A stretch of DNA of 64,000 nucleotides, from NCBI GenBank assembly GCA_964548225.1, contig CAZJQP010000013.1:8432-72431 (forward strand), given 5' to 3'. A program made the position numbers and the translations under genes. Below, piece by piece: positions 50,682 to 59,943 of the stretch; position 1 is the stretch's first letter, and every line of letters begins with the position of its first letter. Under the pieces are notes generated by a model. It was not told where the DNA came from, searched no databases, and worked only from the letters and a program-made list of their open reading frames with translations. The stretch is from CALMEH01 sp964548225. Lineage in GTDB: Bacteria; Acidobacteriota; Blastocatellia; Pyrinomonadales; Pyrinomonadaceae.

Positions 50682-51995
50682 TTAACCTGCTTTCTGCATT
50701 TGTTTGGCGACCTTTTGGACTTCGTCTAACACGCGCAGGAGATTTCCGCTCCAGAGTTTTTCGATTTGTTTTTTGGTATAGCCGCGCCGCACGAGTTCGA
50801 GAGTTACATTAAAGGTCTGCGAAGCGTCGTCCCAGCCTTCGACACCGCCGCCGCCGTCGAAATCGGAACTGATGCCGACGTGGTCAATGCCGATTTTCTT
50901 GACCAGATAATCAATATGATTTACAAAATCTTGAACATTCACGTCTGGGGCTTTATCTTTCAGACGCTCATTGATAACGGGGCGGATTTTCTGCCGGAAC
51001 GCGGTGATTTTCTTCATATATTCGGCGCGTTCGGCTTCGGGAAGTTTCAGAACGTCGGCGCGTTCGAGAATTTTGAAGCCTTCTTTTTCGGCAAGTTCAC
51101 GCGAAATTTCCGCCGAGAGTTTCGAGCGCAGATCGCTTTTTTCTTTACTGACATAACTGCGAAACGCCACCGTTTGCACGACTCCGCCGTTTTGTTTAAT
51201 TAACGCAAGCTGTTCGTCATCGAGATTCCGGCTGTGGTCGCAAAGCGCACGCGCCGACGAATGCGACGCGATAACCGGAGCTTTTGAAAGTTTAATTGAT
51301 TGAATATTCGCTTCTTTCGAGGGATGCGAAAGGTCAATCATAATGCCCCATTTATTCATTTCGGCAATGGCTTTCTTGCCGAGTTCGCTCAAACCGTTAT
51401 GCAACCATTTGCCGTCGGCTTCGCCCGTATTTGAATCGGCAAGCTGGCTATGACCGTTATGCGCGAGCGACATATACCGCGCACCGCGTTCGGAGAAATA
51501 CTTAATGCGCGTCAAATCCGTGCCAATCGGATAACCGTTTTCAATGCCGATCATCGCCACGAGCTTGCCTGATTTGCTGATTCTTCTGACATCTTTTGAA
51601 GTCAGCGCAAGTTCGATTTGATTAGGTGCATAGATTTTGGTCAAACGGTCAATCGCATCAAATTTCTCAATCGCGCTTTTGTAGGCTCGACTGTAAGCAT
51701 CTTCGCTCAATTCGCCCTGCCCTGTATAAACAATCAGCCAAGAAACGTCCAAACCGCCCGCTTTCATCTTCGGCAAATTAACCTGCGTATTCAGATTTTG
51801 CGTATAATTAACCGCTTCCGTAAAATTTGCGACGTTTATATCATTATGCGTGTCGAGCGTAATCGCATCAGCGTGAATCTTTTTCGCTTTCGCAACAAGT
51901 TTTTCCTCGTCCGTAATCTTTTGAGCATTAACCTGAACCCCCGAAAACGTCAGCAAAAGCGCAACGGCAACCAAAGCAGATGTAAATTTCTTCAT
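50682..51995 (-). CDS. Secreted M19 membrane-dipeptidase-family protein
   Basis: The signal peptide (LVAVALLLTFSGVQVNAQ) is followed by the renal-dipeptidase pattern: zinc ligands in ITLDTHNDINV (H-x-D), the bridging glutamate in MIGIENGYPIG, histidines in YMSLAHNGHSQLADSNTGEA and the substrate site PVIASHSSARALCDH, then GISSDFDGGGGVEGWDD. M19 enzymes hydrolyse dipeptides, including some with D-residues. It probably acts in the periplasm together with the M24B and M1 peptidases downstream to finish peptide breakdown. Confidence 0.92.
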   Translation of the reverse strand: MKKFTSALVAVALLLTFSGVQVNAQKITDEEKLVAKAKKIHADAITLDTHNDINVANFTEAVNYTQNLNTQVNLPKMKAGGLDVSWLIVYTGQGELSEDAYSRAYKSAIEKFDAIDRLTKIYAPNQIELALTSKDVRRISKSGKLVAMIGIENGYPIGTDLTRIKYFSERGARYMSLAHNGHSQLADSNTGEADGKWLHNGLSELGKKAIAEMNKWGIMIDLSHPSKEANIQSIKLSKAPVIASHSSARALCDHSRNLDDEQLALIKQNGGVVQTVAFRSYVSKEKSDLRSKLSAEISRELAEKEGFKILERADVLKLPEAERAEYMKKITAFRQKIRPVINERLKDKAPDVNVQDFVNHIDYLVKKIGIDHVGISSDFDGGGGVEGWDDASQTFNVTLELVRRGYTKKQIEKLWSGNLLRVLDEVQKVAKQMQKAG

Positions 51996-52171
51996 AAATT
52001 ATCTCCGATATTATTTTAAGACTCTAATTAAGTTCAGTTTAACACAATTCACCGCATAAACTTCCGCCGAATCGCCAAAGCCGGATGCGCGGTGAGGAGA
52101 GGCGAAACTTTTTCAATAAAATGCTTTTGGAAATTCACGAATATTTTTGTAATCTGAATTTTAATAAAATT

Positions 52172-53071
52172 ATGGCATCAGGTATTTTTGCAGTTTTGGA
52201 CGATATTGCTATGTTGATGGACGATGTTGCTTTAGCCAGCAAAGTCGCCACTAAAAAAACCGCCGGAATATTGGGCGATGATCTCGCAGTCAACGCGGAA
52301 AAAGCAACGGGTTTTGTTTCTTCGCGTGAACTGCCGGTTTTGTGGGCAATCACCAAAGGCTCGTTCATTAACAAACTCATCATCGTTCCTTTAGCGTTTA
52401 TATTGAATGTGATTTATCCGCCGGCGATTATTTTCGCATTGCTCGTCGGCGGAGTTTATCTGGCGTTTGAAGGCGTTGAGAAAATCCTTCATTGGATATT
52501 TCACCGCAACGAACATACTCACAGCGTCGAAGAACCGCATCCCGAAGACAGCGAAGCGGAAGAAAAAACAAAGGTTAAATCCGCCATTTCAACCGATTTC
52601 ATTTTGTCGGTTGAAATTGTCATCATCGCATTGGGAACTGTTTTGGATAAACCTCTGGTTACTCAAATCATTACGGTTTCCGTGGTCGCCTTGATTGCAA
52701 CGGTTGGCGTTTATGGGCTGGTCGCTATGATTGTCAGAATGGATGACATCGGCTATAAACTCATCGGTTCAGACGAAAAAAAAGGAGTTTCTCCCAAACT
52801 CGGACAATTTTTGGTTAATTTATTACCTAAAGTTATCCGTTTCTTAAGCGTCGTCGGCACGATAGCTCTGATTCTCGTCGCCGGAGGAATTTTTGAGCAT
52901 AACATAGAATATTTACATAAACTTTTACCGCAAGTTCCCACAATTATTAAGGAAATTGTCTTCGGAATTGTCGTCGGTTTAATCGCGGTCGGTGTCGTAA
53001 CAATAATCAAAAAAATTATTTCGTCGTTTAATAAATCCGCCAAATCTAACGACGACCAAAGCCATTCTTAA
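52172..53071 (+). CDS. DUF808-family membrane protein (YedI-like)
   Basis: The ATG at 52172 gives 299 residues that begin as the family does: MASGIFAVLDDIAMLMDDVA, ASKVATKKTAGILGDDLAVN, EKATGFVSSRELPVLWAITK. Five or six membrane helices follow (IVPLAFILNVIYPPAIIFAL, FILSVEIVIIALGTVLDKPL, VVGTIALILVAGGIFEHNIE). Function is unknown; the protein sits in the inner membrane. A histidine/glutamate-rich loop (NEHTHSVEEPHPEDSEAEE) is found between helices. The gene is monocistronic. Confidence 0.9.
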   Translation: MASGIFAVLDDIAMLMDDVALASKVATKKTAGILGDDLAVNAEKATGFVSSRELPVLWAITKGSFINKLIIVPLAFILNVIYPPAIIFALLVGGVYLAFEGVEKILHWIFHRNEHTHSVEEPHPEDSEAEEKTKVKSAISTDFILSVEIVIIALGTVLDKPLVTQIITVSVVALIATVGVYGLVAMIVRMDDIGYKLIGSDEKKGVSPKLGQFLVNLLPKVIRFLSVVGTIALILVAGGIFEHNIEYLHKLLPQVPTIIKEIVFGIVVGLIAVGVVTIIKKIISSFNKSAKSNDDQSHS

Positions 53072-53086
53072 AGGAATTATAAAAGA

Positions 53087-53126
53087 AAGGCAATAGTAAT
53101 CAAGTTAATTCGATTACTATTGCCTT
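53087..53126. terminator. Bidirectional hairpin terminator
   Basis: AAGGCAATAGTAATC and GATTACTATTGCCTT make a perfect 15-base stem with a 10-base loop between two convergent genes. Confidence 0.8.
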
Positions 53127-53235
53127 CTGAATCAGACTCCTAATCACCGCCTAAACTTTCGCCGAATCGCCAATGCCGGAATCGAATATCCGTTGATTGC
53201 CGAAGGTTGAAAAGCGTTTTCGGTTGATTAGAATT

Positions 53236-53589
53236 TTACGGAGTTTTCGGCTTTCTGACCGGTTTTTTGCGTTCCGAATCGCGCACGCCGCCGACTTGTT
53301 CGTATTCGTCGCTGTCCCTTCCGTATTTCAATCCGGTTGCCGGCAGAACTTTCCTGTTATAAGCGCGAACAGCGCGGTCTTTAACCTGAAAAACATTAAG
53401 TTTTTCGTCAATAACCGCCAAAGTTGAATTATAATCTTCGAGCGCGGCACGAGCATCGGCAAGCAATACTTCGCCGTCATTGACTTTGACACCATTCGCG
53501 TCAAAACCGGGGTCAATGGCTTTCATTCCCGCAATTTTTTGTTCGAGTTCCTTCATTGCCGGAGTCGCTGTTTTTCTCTGTCTAGCCAT
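53236..53589 (-). CDS. Small basic conserved hypothetical protein
   Basis: The 117-residue protein opens MARQRKTATPAMKELEQKIA, has a helical middle (GEVLLADARAALEDYNSTLA) and ends GLKYGRDSDEYEQVGGVRDS followed by ERKKPVRKPKTP. The K-Y-G-x-x-S-x-E-Y-E-x-x-G-G-x-R-x-S-E-R-K ending also occurs in small hypothetical proteins of cyanobacteria that I recall, so it is a real conserved family, but its function is not known. The basic ends suggest nucleic-acid contact. A good AAGGAG site precedes the start. Confidence 0.7.
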   Translation of the reverse strand: MARQRKTATPAMKELEQKIAGMKAIDPGFDANGVKVNDGEVLLADARAALEDYNSTLAVIDEKLNVFQVKDRAVRAYNRKVLPATGLKYGRDSDEYEQVGGVRDSERKKPVRKPKTP

Positions 53590-53751
53590 GGTTTATTTTC
53601 TCCTTACTGTTTTAGTTGTTTAACAAAGTGAACGAAAACAATATACATCAACTTTTCTTTGCTGTCTATAGTTTTTTTTTAATAAAACCCGTCAAAAACT
53701 TTTCAAATAGCTTCCTGAAACTCTTCACACACTTCCGTAATCTTTAATTAA

Positions 53752-53932
53752 CCTGAGTTCGGGATAAAGACTGGAGCGCAAGCGTCCCCGCGTGCAATGA
53801 GCGCAGAGCGCGAAAAATACTCTGCTGACTCAGAAGTTTTAGGTGAACAAACGCCGTTACACCGCTGAAAAGCGCGGTGTTTGCAAGCGGGGACGCTTGC
53901 GCTCCAGTCGGTTTTCTTATCCCGAACTCAGG
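53752..53932. mobile_element. 181-base MITE-like element with 9-base target duplication
   Basis: The ends are inverted repeats, CCTGAGTTCGGGATAA and TTATCCCGAACTCAGG, continued inward by GACTGGAGCGCAAGCGTCCC and its complement. TTTAATTAA occurs immediately outside both ends (53743-53751, 53933-53941). It carries no gene. Because TTTAATTAA is also part of the tandem unit around it, the duplication could partly be coincidence. Confidence 0.7.
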
Positions 53933-53941
53933 TTTAATTAA

Positions 53942-54140
53942 GGCTCTGCAAACTCTTCAACAGCTTCAATAATTAAAGATTACAGAAGCCAAAACTCTTC
54001 AAATAGTTCCGTAATCTTTAATTAAGGCTCTGTAATTTTTAATTAAGGCTCTGTAATTTTTAATTAAGGTTCCGTAATCTTTAATTAAGGTTCCGTAATT
54101 TTTAATTAAGGTTCTGTAGTCTTTAATTAAGGAAGCTAAA
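53942..54140. repeat. Tandem array with 21-bp period (GTAATTTTTAATTAAGGYTC)
   Basis: The AATTAAGG core recurs at 21-base steps at 54020, 54041, 54062, 54083, 54104 and 54125, with decayed units upstream to about 53700 on the other side of the MITE (for example CCGTAATCTTTAATTAA at 53735). This stretch belongs to a 1-kb gene-free region (53590-54609). Confidence 0.88.
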
Positions 54141-54203
54141 ACTCTTATTAAGGCTGTGAAAACTCTTCAACAAGCAGGTAAATAATTTAGCTTATACAAT
54201 TTC

Positions 54204-54458
54204 AGCCTCGTTCACGAGGCTTTCCGCCGAAGGCGGCAAATAGCCGCGCTCATTTATGGCGCGGGCAAACGAACGACGATTTTTCAAAGGGCGTTTTAAC
54301 GTCCTTTTTTTCGGCTTCAGCCACCCATTCGCAATTCCACGCTAAAGCTATAAAAAAGGACGTTAAAACGCCCTCTTATTTTTAATCCACAACTAAACCG
54401 CGCCATAAATGGACGCGGCTATTTGCCGCCTTCAACGGAAAGCCCGATAAATCGGGCT
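54204..54458. mobile_element. Transposase-less derivative of the RAYT/IS200-type element (copy C)
   Basis: It has the same block order as copies A and B: AGCCTCGTTCACGAGGCT, a CCGCC hairpin, CGCGCTCATTTATGGCGCGG, GGGCGTTTTAACGTCC, then inverted GGACGTTAAAACGCCC, CCGCGCCATAAATGGACGCG and AGCCCGATAAATCGGGCT. The middle is only about 40 bases. The rest of the gap up to 54609 shows nothing else. Confidence 0.75.
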
Positions 54459-54609
54459 AATATTCATTGCCGCGTAAGGTGTATAAAAGAAGCTAATTCT
54501 GCTTTTGCCGCTTAAACTTTCGCCGAATCGCTAACGCCAACAATGTCGTTTTTAATGGCACAAGAATTCTTCGAGTTTTAATTAAAGCAATAAAGCTATG
54601 AACTCAGAT

Positions 54610-55383
54610 TTAATCTTTTCTTTTTTTGAGCGATTTATGAATTTCCTTGTCTAGTTTCTCTTGATTGTTCCAAGAAAATTTTATGGTTTCAAGCAGGTAT
54701 TCTTTAACTTCGTTATTTATTTCATCCTCAACTTTTGCTCTCCAATTTAACATTTCTTTCCTAGTCGTCCACCAAATAAGCCAACCAATCCGCCATGCAA
54801 TCTCGCCTATACCTTTTTCAAGTGAATCAATAAGTTTTTTACGGGTTCGTGATAATTGCCAATTTACGATATGGTTTGCGAAATCATCAACAACTTCGCT
54901 TTTTTCAGAAGCTATCTTGTTCATTTCCACGATAAAACTTTTCATTTGCTCAGGCATGTGCATTCGTGAGCGATAACTCATATTAAACGCTAAAGTAGGA
55001 TCTATCTCGCTTAATTTTTGAATTGTTTCTTCATGTTTCCGAATTACTTCATTGATGTCATCCTCTTTTATCGTTTCAAGCAATTTGCTAAGTTCAATTG
55101 GAACATGCCCAAAAACTTCTTCTGTTAGTTTTATAGAAACTCCTAAGTTACCTAAGGCATCTCTCATAGATTTTAGGTAAGATTCGTGAATTTCCTTATC
55201 CAAAGAAAGCATTGTTCCAAAAAGTTCGCGTTGATGAAAAAGCAGAGATTTGAGTTGTCGTTTATTTTGCCTTCTAATTTCAACCCATGCTCGGACTTCT
55301 GTCGTAAATCCAGTTACTATAACACCAATAATTGTTCCTAATACTCCTACCGCACCAACTATAATGGGAAGATAATTTTCCAT
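54610..55383 (-). CDS. Membrane-anchored helical protein of unknown function
   Basis: An N-terminal membrane helix (LPIIVGAVGVLGTIIGVIVT) is followed by about 230 residues of charged helices (EIRRQNKRQLKSLLFHQREL; NEVKEYLLETIKFSWNNQEK) with a tryptophan-rich amphipathic patch IAWRIGWLIWWTTRKEMLNW. No catalytic motif is seen. It begins 16 bases after hutU on the same strand, so it may be co-transcribed. Phage- or defence-type membrane proteins can look like this, but I have no specific match. Confidence 0.65.
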   Translation of the reverse strand: MENYLPIIVGAVGVLGTIIGVIVTGFTTEVRAWVEIRRQNKRQLKSLLFHQRELFGTMLSLDKEIHESYLKSMRDALGNLGVSIKLTEEVFGHVPIELSKLLETIKEDDINEVIRKHEETIQKLSEIDPTLAFNMSYRSRMHMPEQMKSFIVEMNKIASEKSEVVDDFANHIVNWQLSRTRKKLIDSLEKGIGEIAWRIGWLIWWTTRKEMLNWRAKVEDEINNEVKEYLLETIKFSWNNQEKLDKEIHKSLKKRKD

Positions 55384-55399
55384 AATTTTACCTAACTTC

Positions 55400-57046
55400 T
55401 TACATCATCGGAATCTTAACATCATTATTTTCCGCAAATTCAATCGCTTCCGTGTAACCTGCGTCAACGTGGCGGACAACGCCCATTCCGGGGTCGGTGG
55501 TGAGAACTCTTTCGATTCTTTTTGCGGCTTCGGGTGTGCCGTCGGCGACGATGACTTGTCCGGCGTGGAGCGAATAGCCGATGCCGACTCCGCCGCCGTG
55601 ATGAAGCGAAACCCACGTTGCACCGCCGACGGCGTTTATCATTGCATTGAGATAAACCCAATCGGCGATCGCGTCCGAGCCGTCTTTCATCGCTTCGGTT
55701 TCGCGGTTTGGACTCGCCACGCTTCCGCAATCGAGATGGTCGCGTCCGATGACGATTGGTGCATTGAGTTCGCCGCTTGCCACCATTTCGTTGAGTTTTA
55801 ATCCGGCTTTGGCTCTTTCTCCATAACCTAACCAACAAATCCGAGCGGGCAAGCCTTGAAATTCGACTTCGCTCTGCGCCATTGTCAGCCATTTGGTTAA
55901 ATGGTCGTTGTCGGGGAAAAGATTCATAATCGCTTCGTCGGTTTTGTAGATGTCTTCTTTGTCGCCGCTCAAAGCTACCCAACGGAAAGGTCCTTTGCCT
56001 TCGCAGAAAAGCGGGCGAATGTATGCAGGAACAAAACCGGGGTAATCGAAGGCGTTTGAAACGCCGTTGTCTTTCGCTCTTTGTCTTAAATTATTGCCGT
56101 AATCGAAAACGATTGAACCTTTGCGCTGAAATTCGAGCATTGCTTCGACGTGCCGCGCCATCGAATCCATTGCGCGTTTTTCGTATTCGGTTTGGTTTTC
56201 TTTTCGCAATTCGTTGGCTTCTTCGATTGATAAACCTTGCGGAATATATCCGAAAAGAACGTCGTGCGCGGAAGTTTGGTCAGTTACGACATCAGGAATA
56301 ATTCCCTTTTCGAGAATTTGCCAATGAACATCCGCCGCATTGCCGAGAAGCGCGATTGATTTGGCTTCTTTCTTTGCCGTAAATTCTTTAACCATTTGCA
56401 ATGCTTCGTCTAAATCTTCCGTTGCAAGGTCAACTTGTTTTAATTGCAAGCGTCTGTCAATCCGCCATTTGTCAACATCAACCAGCAAACCGACTCCGCC
56501 GTTAAAAGTTATCGCTTGCGCTTGCGCTCCGCCCATTTCGCCTAAACCTGCCGTCAAAACGAATTTTCCGGCGAGATTTCCCCAACCGTTTTGTCTTGCC
56601 AATGAACCGAAAGTTTCGTAAGTTCCCTGCAAAATTCCCTGCGTGCCGATGTAAATCCAACTTCCGGCGGTCATCTGTCCATACATCATCAAACCTTCGC
56701 GCTCGTATTGGTCAAATTGTTCTTGCGTTGCCCAATGCGGAACGATGTTTGAATTTGCCAGCAAAACTTTCGGCGCGTCCGTATGAGTTTTGAAAACCGC
56801 AACGGGTTTTCCCGATTGCACGAGAAGCGTTTCGTCTTCTTCGAGATTCTTCAAACTCTCCAAAATCGCGTCAAACGATTCCCAATTCCGCGCCGCTTTT
56901 CCGCGTCCGCCATAAACAATAAGATTATCGGGATCAAACGCGACTTCTGCGTCAAGATTGTTCTGAATCATCCGATATGCCGCTTCTGTAAGCCAATTTT
57001 TACAAGTAAGTTCCGTTCCTGTTGGTGCTTTTATTATTCGTTTCAT
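55400..57046 (-). CDS. hutU: Urocanate hydratase
   Basis: The 548-residue protein is urocanase along its length: GTELTCKNWLTEAAYRMIQN, LIVYGGRGKAARNWESFDAI, VLLANSNIVPHWATQEQFDQ, MTAGSWIYIGTQGILQGTYE, the NAD-binding AGLGEMGGAQAQAITFNGG, the cysteine in YIRPLFCEGKGPFRWVALS, and GGATWVSLHHGGGVGIGYSL. It adds water to urocanate in the second step of histidine breakdown, using tightly bound NAD+. The partner genes hutH, hutI and hutG are not in the window, so the pathway must be scattered or partial here. Confidence 0.96.
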   Translation of the reverse strand: MKRIIKAPTGTELTCKNWLTEAAYRMIQNNLDAEVAFDPDNLIVYGGRGKAARNWESFDAILESLKNLEEDETLLVQSGKPVAVFKTHTDAPKVLLANSNIVPHWATQEQFDQYEREGLMMYGQMTAGSWIYIGTQGILQGTYETFGSLARQNGWGNLAGKFVLTAGLGEMGGAQAQAITFNGGVGLLVDVDKWRIDRRLQLKQVDLATEDLDEALQMVKEFTAKKEAKSIALLGNAADVHWQILEKGIIPDVVTDQTSAHDVLFGYIPQGLSIEEANELRKENQTEYEKRAMDSMARHVEAMLEFQRKGSIVFDYGNNLRQRAKDNGVSNAFDYPGFVPAYIRPLFCEGKGPFRWVALSGDKEDIYKTDEAIMNLFPDNDHLTKWLTMAQSEVEFQGLPARICWLGYGERAKAGLKLNEMVASGELNAPIVIGRDHLDCGSVASPNRETEAMKDGSDAIADWVYLNAMINAVGGATWVSLHHGGGVGIGYSLHAGQVIVADGTPEAAKRIERVLTTDPGMGVVRHVDAGYTEAIEFAENNDVKIPMM

Positions 57047-57335
57047 AATTCGATTTCTAAATTTAAACGGTTTTCGGGCAGATTTGCAAAAACAAAAAGA
57101 ATCTTGCCGCTTCTATTAGCTTTACAAAATTGCGTTTAGGCATATACTTAAGAGAGTTTATTCAATTCAAATTCCGTTCACTTCTCCCGCTTCGGTGGGC
57201 TTACTTTTTGTTTTCGCAAAGCACGCGCTACTGTAAAGAGTATTTCTTCTGTTGCCTCTTTTTCTAATAAAAATTGTTAAGTCAGATAGAAAGACTTCGG
57301 AGTTTAGTATTTGTCAGAGAGGAGAAAAGAACAAA

Positions 57336-59078
57336 ATGAAAAACTATCGTTTCTTTAATTGGGTAGGAATTTTTATCACAACGGCATTTATTTTTGCGAC
57401 GTTTTCGAGCATCGCCGAAGGGCAAGGCAAAATTGTTGCAACGATTGAATTTGACCCAGAAGTTGATGGCTTCGGCTTTCAAAATTATGGCAATCAGCAT
57501 CAATGGCAAGACGATTTGAATGCTTACGATTTGATGACAATGTTCGGCGTTGCACCGGTGTGCGTAACGGGCAATTCGCTTGAAACCTGTGTGGTTAAAA
57601 GACCTGCCGAAAATTGGCGGCTGAAAACTTTGAGGGAAATGAAAGGCGGACACTGCGAAGGAATGGCGGTAACCTGTTTTCTATTCTTCGAGCAAAGAGA
57701 ATGGAAATGGAAATGGAAAACTCCGACAAATTTTCAGAAAGGTGTAGAAAACGTCTATGATTTGAAATTTCCGAATCAAGCAATTGAAAATTACATCGCT
57801 TATTTTTGGGCAACACAAGTTTTACGCGAAGTCAATAAAAATAAAGACGCGGCTTATAATGCGACTCCGATGAGCATTGTCAAAAAGCTGATTGAGACAA
57901 TGAACCTCGAAAACGGCGAATTATGGACAATCCAAATTTGCAAATACGAAGACGGCGACTTCAAAGACTGCCACGCCGTTGCGCCAATTGCCGTTGAAGA
58001 ATTCGGCAGTTATTACAACATTCACGTCTATGATAATAACAAACCCGGAGCAACACGCTTTATCAAAGTTCAGAAAAGCGGACAACAAACTTGGGAATAC
58101 AACGCCGCGCCCAACCCTGAGGAAGAAGAAGATTTATACACCGGCGACACTCAAACCAAATCATTTAACATCGTTCCGATCAGTTCGCGTCTTTTCGGCA
58201 AAAAATATCGCGCACCGTTTTCGACTCAACGCGAGCGAAATTCCGAATCAAACACAAGTGGCTCGACGGACGGCGATTCGGTTGAATTTCTCGTCAATGG
58301 CGATGCCGATATGCTCGTTACTTCCGGCGACGGCAAGCGCGTCGGCTATGATTGGACAAAAAAACAAACCGTCAACGAAATAAGCGGCGCGAGTTTGAAT
58401 AATATTTCGACCAATTCCGACGACGACCTTCCGCCGATTATCAATCTGCCTTATCAACCGACGGCAAAGCCTTATACCGTAACGCTTTCGGGCAAAACTC
58501 TGACCAAAGAATCAGTGTCGGATTTGATGTTCACCGGACCCGGTTTTTCAATCGGCTTTGACGAAATCCAACTCGATCCGAATGAAACTTTGACGTTTCA
58601 AATCTCGCCCGATGGCTCGAAAATCTCTTTTACGGCAAGTGCAGACGGCGAAACGCCCGAATTATATTTCACCTACAATGCTGACGACGGCACAAGTTAT
58701 CAACTCGAAGTTGACGGCGTGGAAATTCAAGCCGGAAAAACGCTGTTCGCCGATATTGACCTCAAAGCCGGAAAACTCCATTTCAAAGACAACGATGGAA
58801 GACACGATAAATACGACATTGATTTCTTGCGAATTCTGCCCAACGGCACACAGCAGACATTTGAAACCGACGACATAGACATCGGCGAAACCGACAGCTA
58901 CGAAATGGATTTCAGCAAATGGGATGGCAAATCTCCAATGTGCTTCCGCGAAGACAATGAGGGCGACGGTTTCACCGATGAAGAATGCAAACCACAGCCC
59001 AATGAAGACGACGGAACGGACGAAACCGGCAAAACCAACGATTCACGGTTTTTACAAGCAATCGGTTTGTTCCGATAA
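57336..59078 (+). CDS. Secreted cysteine-peptidase-like protein with large beta-rich C-terminus
   Basis: The ATG at 57336 is preceded by GAGAGGAGAAAAG; the signal peptide is FNWVGIFITTAFIFATFSSI. Residues 80-230 look like a papain/transglutaminase-type core: MKGGHCEGMAVTCFLFFEQR with a cysteine in H-C-E-G-M-A, CHAVAPIAVEEFGSYYNIHV with a histidine, and YDNNKPGATRFIKV with an Asp/Asn, in the order C-H-D/N. The remaining 350 residues are acidic and beta-rich with Asp-Gly turns (FTASADGETPELYFTYNADD) and an unstructured tail. I know no characterised member; an extracellular peptidase or amidase is the best guess. The 290-base upstream gap holds no other gene. Confidence 0.65.
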   Translation: MKNYRFFNWVGIFITTAFIFATFSSIAEGQGKIVATIEFDPEVDGFGFQNYGNQHQWQDDLNAYDLMTMFGVAPVCVTGNSLETCVVKRPAENWRLKTLREMKGGHCEGMAVTCFLFFEQREWKWKWKTPTNFQKGVENVYDLKFPNQAIENYIAYFWATQVLREVNKNKDAAYNATPMSIVKKLIETMNLENGELWTIQICKYEDGDFKDCHAVAPIAVEEFGSYYNIHVYDNNKPGATRFIKVQKSGQQTWEYNAAPNPEEEEDLYTGDTQTKSFNIVPISSRLFGKKYRAPFSTQRERNSESNTSGSTDGDSVEFLVNGDADMLVTSGDGKRVGYDWTKKQTVNEISGASLNNISTNSDDDLPPIINLPYQPTAKPYTVTLSGKTLTKESVSDLMFTGPGFSIGFDEIQLDPNETLTFQISPDGSKISFTASADGETPELYFTYNADDGTSYQLEVDGVEIQAGKTLFADIDLKAGKLHFKDNDGRHDKYDIDFLRILPNGTQQTFETDDIDIGETDSYEMDFSKWDGKSPMCFREDNEGDGFTDEECKPQPNEDDGTDETGKTNDSRFLQAIGLFR

Positions 59079-59093
59079 ATCCGGCAAATCAAA

Positions 59094-59130
59094 CCGCGAA
59101 GGGCGTTGGCTATTTTCTTGTCCTTCGCGG
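59094..59130. terminator. Hairpin between convergent genes
   Basis: CCGCGAAGG (59094-59102) and CCTTCGCGG (59122-59130) form a 9-base stem just before the trpA stop codon; it may end transcripts from both sides although no long T-tract follows. Confidence 0.45.
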
Positions 59131-59943
59131 CTAATTTTCAGGCAAAAGTTTTCGAGCAAATTCGCCGATTTTTTCGACAAATTCATCCGAATTTTCGTCC
59201 ATAATCAACGAAAGCCGCGCAATTTCCGCGACAATCGCCGAACCGACAACCGCCGCGTCTGCATATTCCCAAGTTTCTTTTACTTGGTTTGCATTTGAAA
59301 TTCCAAACCCGACCGCAATCGGCAAATCTGTGAATTTTCTCAGACGATTTACGAGATTTTCCGCCGTTCCGCTCAATTCGTTTCTTGCGCCCGTAACGCC
59401 TGCGCGAGAAACTGCATAAACAAAACCGCTCGCTTTCGCACAGATTTTTTGCAGACGTTCATCGCTCGATGTCGGCGCGGCGAGCATAATCAAAGATAAT
59501 TCATTAGCATTTAATATCTGCCGAAATTCTTCCGCTTCTTCCGGCACTAAATCCGTAATCAAAACGCCGTCAACGCCCGAATCTTTCGCAGTTTCGGCAA
59601 AGTTCTCCAAACCAAACTGCAAAATCGGATTGAAATAGCTGAAAAGAATTATCGGCGTTTCGCAGTTTTCGTTTCTGACTTCCGCAACGATTTTCAGAAT
59701 ATCTTTAACCGAAATTTTATTCCGCAAAGCGCGTTCTGCCGCCGCCTGAATCGTAACGCCGTCAGCTACCGGATCGCTAAACGGCACGCCGAGTTCGATA
59801 ACACTCGCGTTTTGTTTTGCAAGTTCGCGTAGCAACGCTTTTGTAACCTTCAAATTCGGGTCGCCCGCCACGATAAACGGAATAAATCCGCCGCGATTTT
59901 CGGTTTTTAATTGTTTGAATTTTTCGGTGATTCGATTATTCAT
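59131..59943 (-). CDS. trpA: Tryptophan synthase alpha chain
   Basis: From the ATG at 59943 the product has 270 residues: GGFIPFIVAGDPNLKVTKAL, the catalytic glutamate in VIELGVPFSDPVADGVTIQA, the aspartate region SGVDGVLITDLVPEEAEEFR, and FVYAVSRAGVTGARNELSGT plus GFGISNANQVKETWEYADAA for phosphate binding. It splits indole-3-glycerol phosphate and passes indole to TrpB. Its start lies 8 bases inside the small gene that separates it from trpB. It is the last gene of the operon in this window. Confidence 0.95.
   Translation of the reverse strand: MNNRITEKFKQLKTENRGGFIPFIVAGDPNLKVTKALLRELAKQNASVIELGVPFSDPVADGVTIQAAAERALRNKISVKDILKIVAEVRNENCETPIILFSYFNPILQFGLENFAETAKDSGVDGVLITDLVPEEAEEFRQILNANELSLIMLAAPTSSDERLQKICAKASGFVYAVSRAGVTGARNELSGTAENLVNRLRKFTDLPIAVGFGISNANQVKETWEYADAAVVGSAIVAEIARLSLIMDENSDEFVEKIGEFARKLLPEN

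Noticed and set aside
53700..54609. Integron attC sites or a replication origin in the gene-free repeat region
   Set aside because: The hairpins belong to definable mobile elements, there is no integrase or cassette structure, and no DnaA-box cluster or dnaA/dnaN gene was seen.
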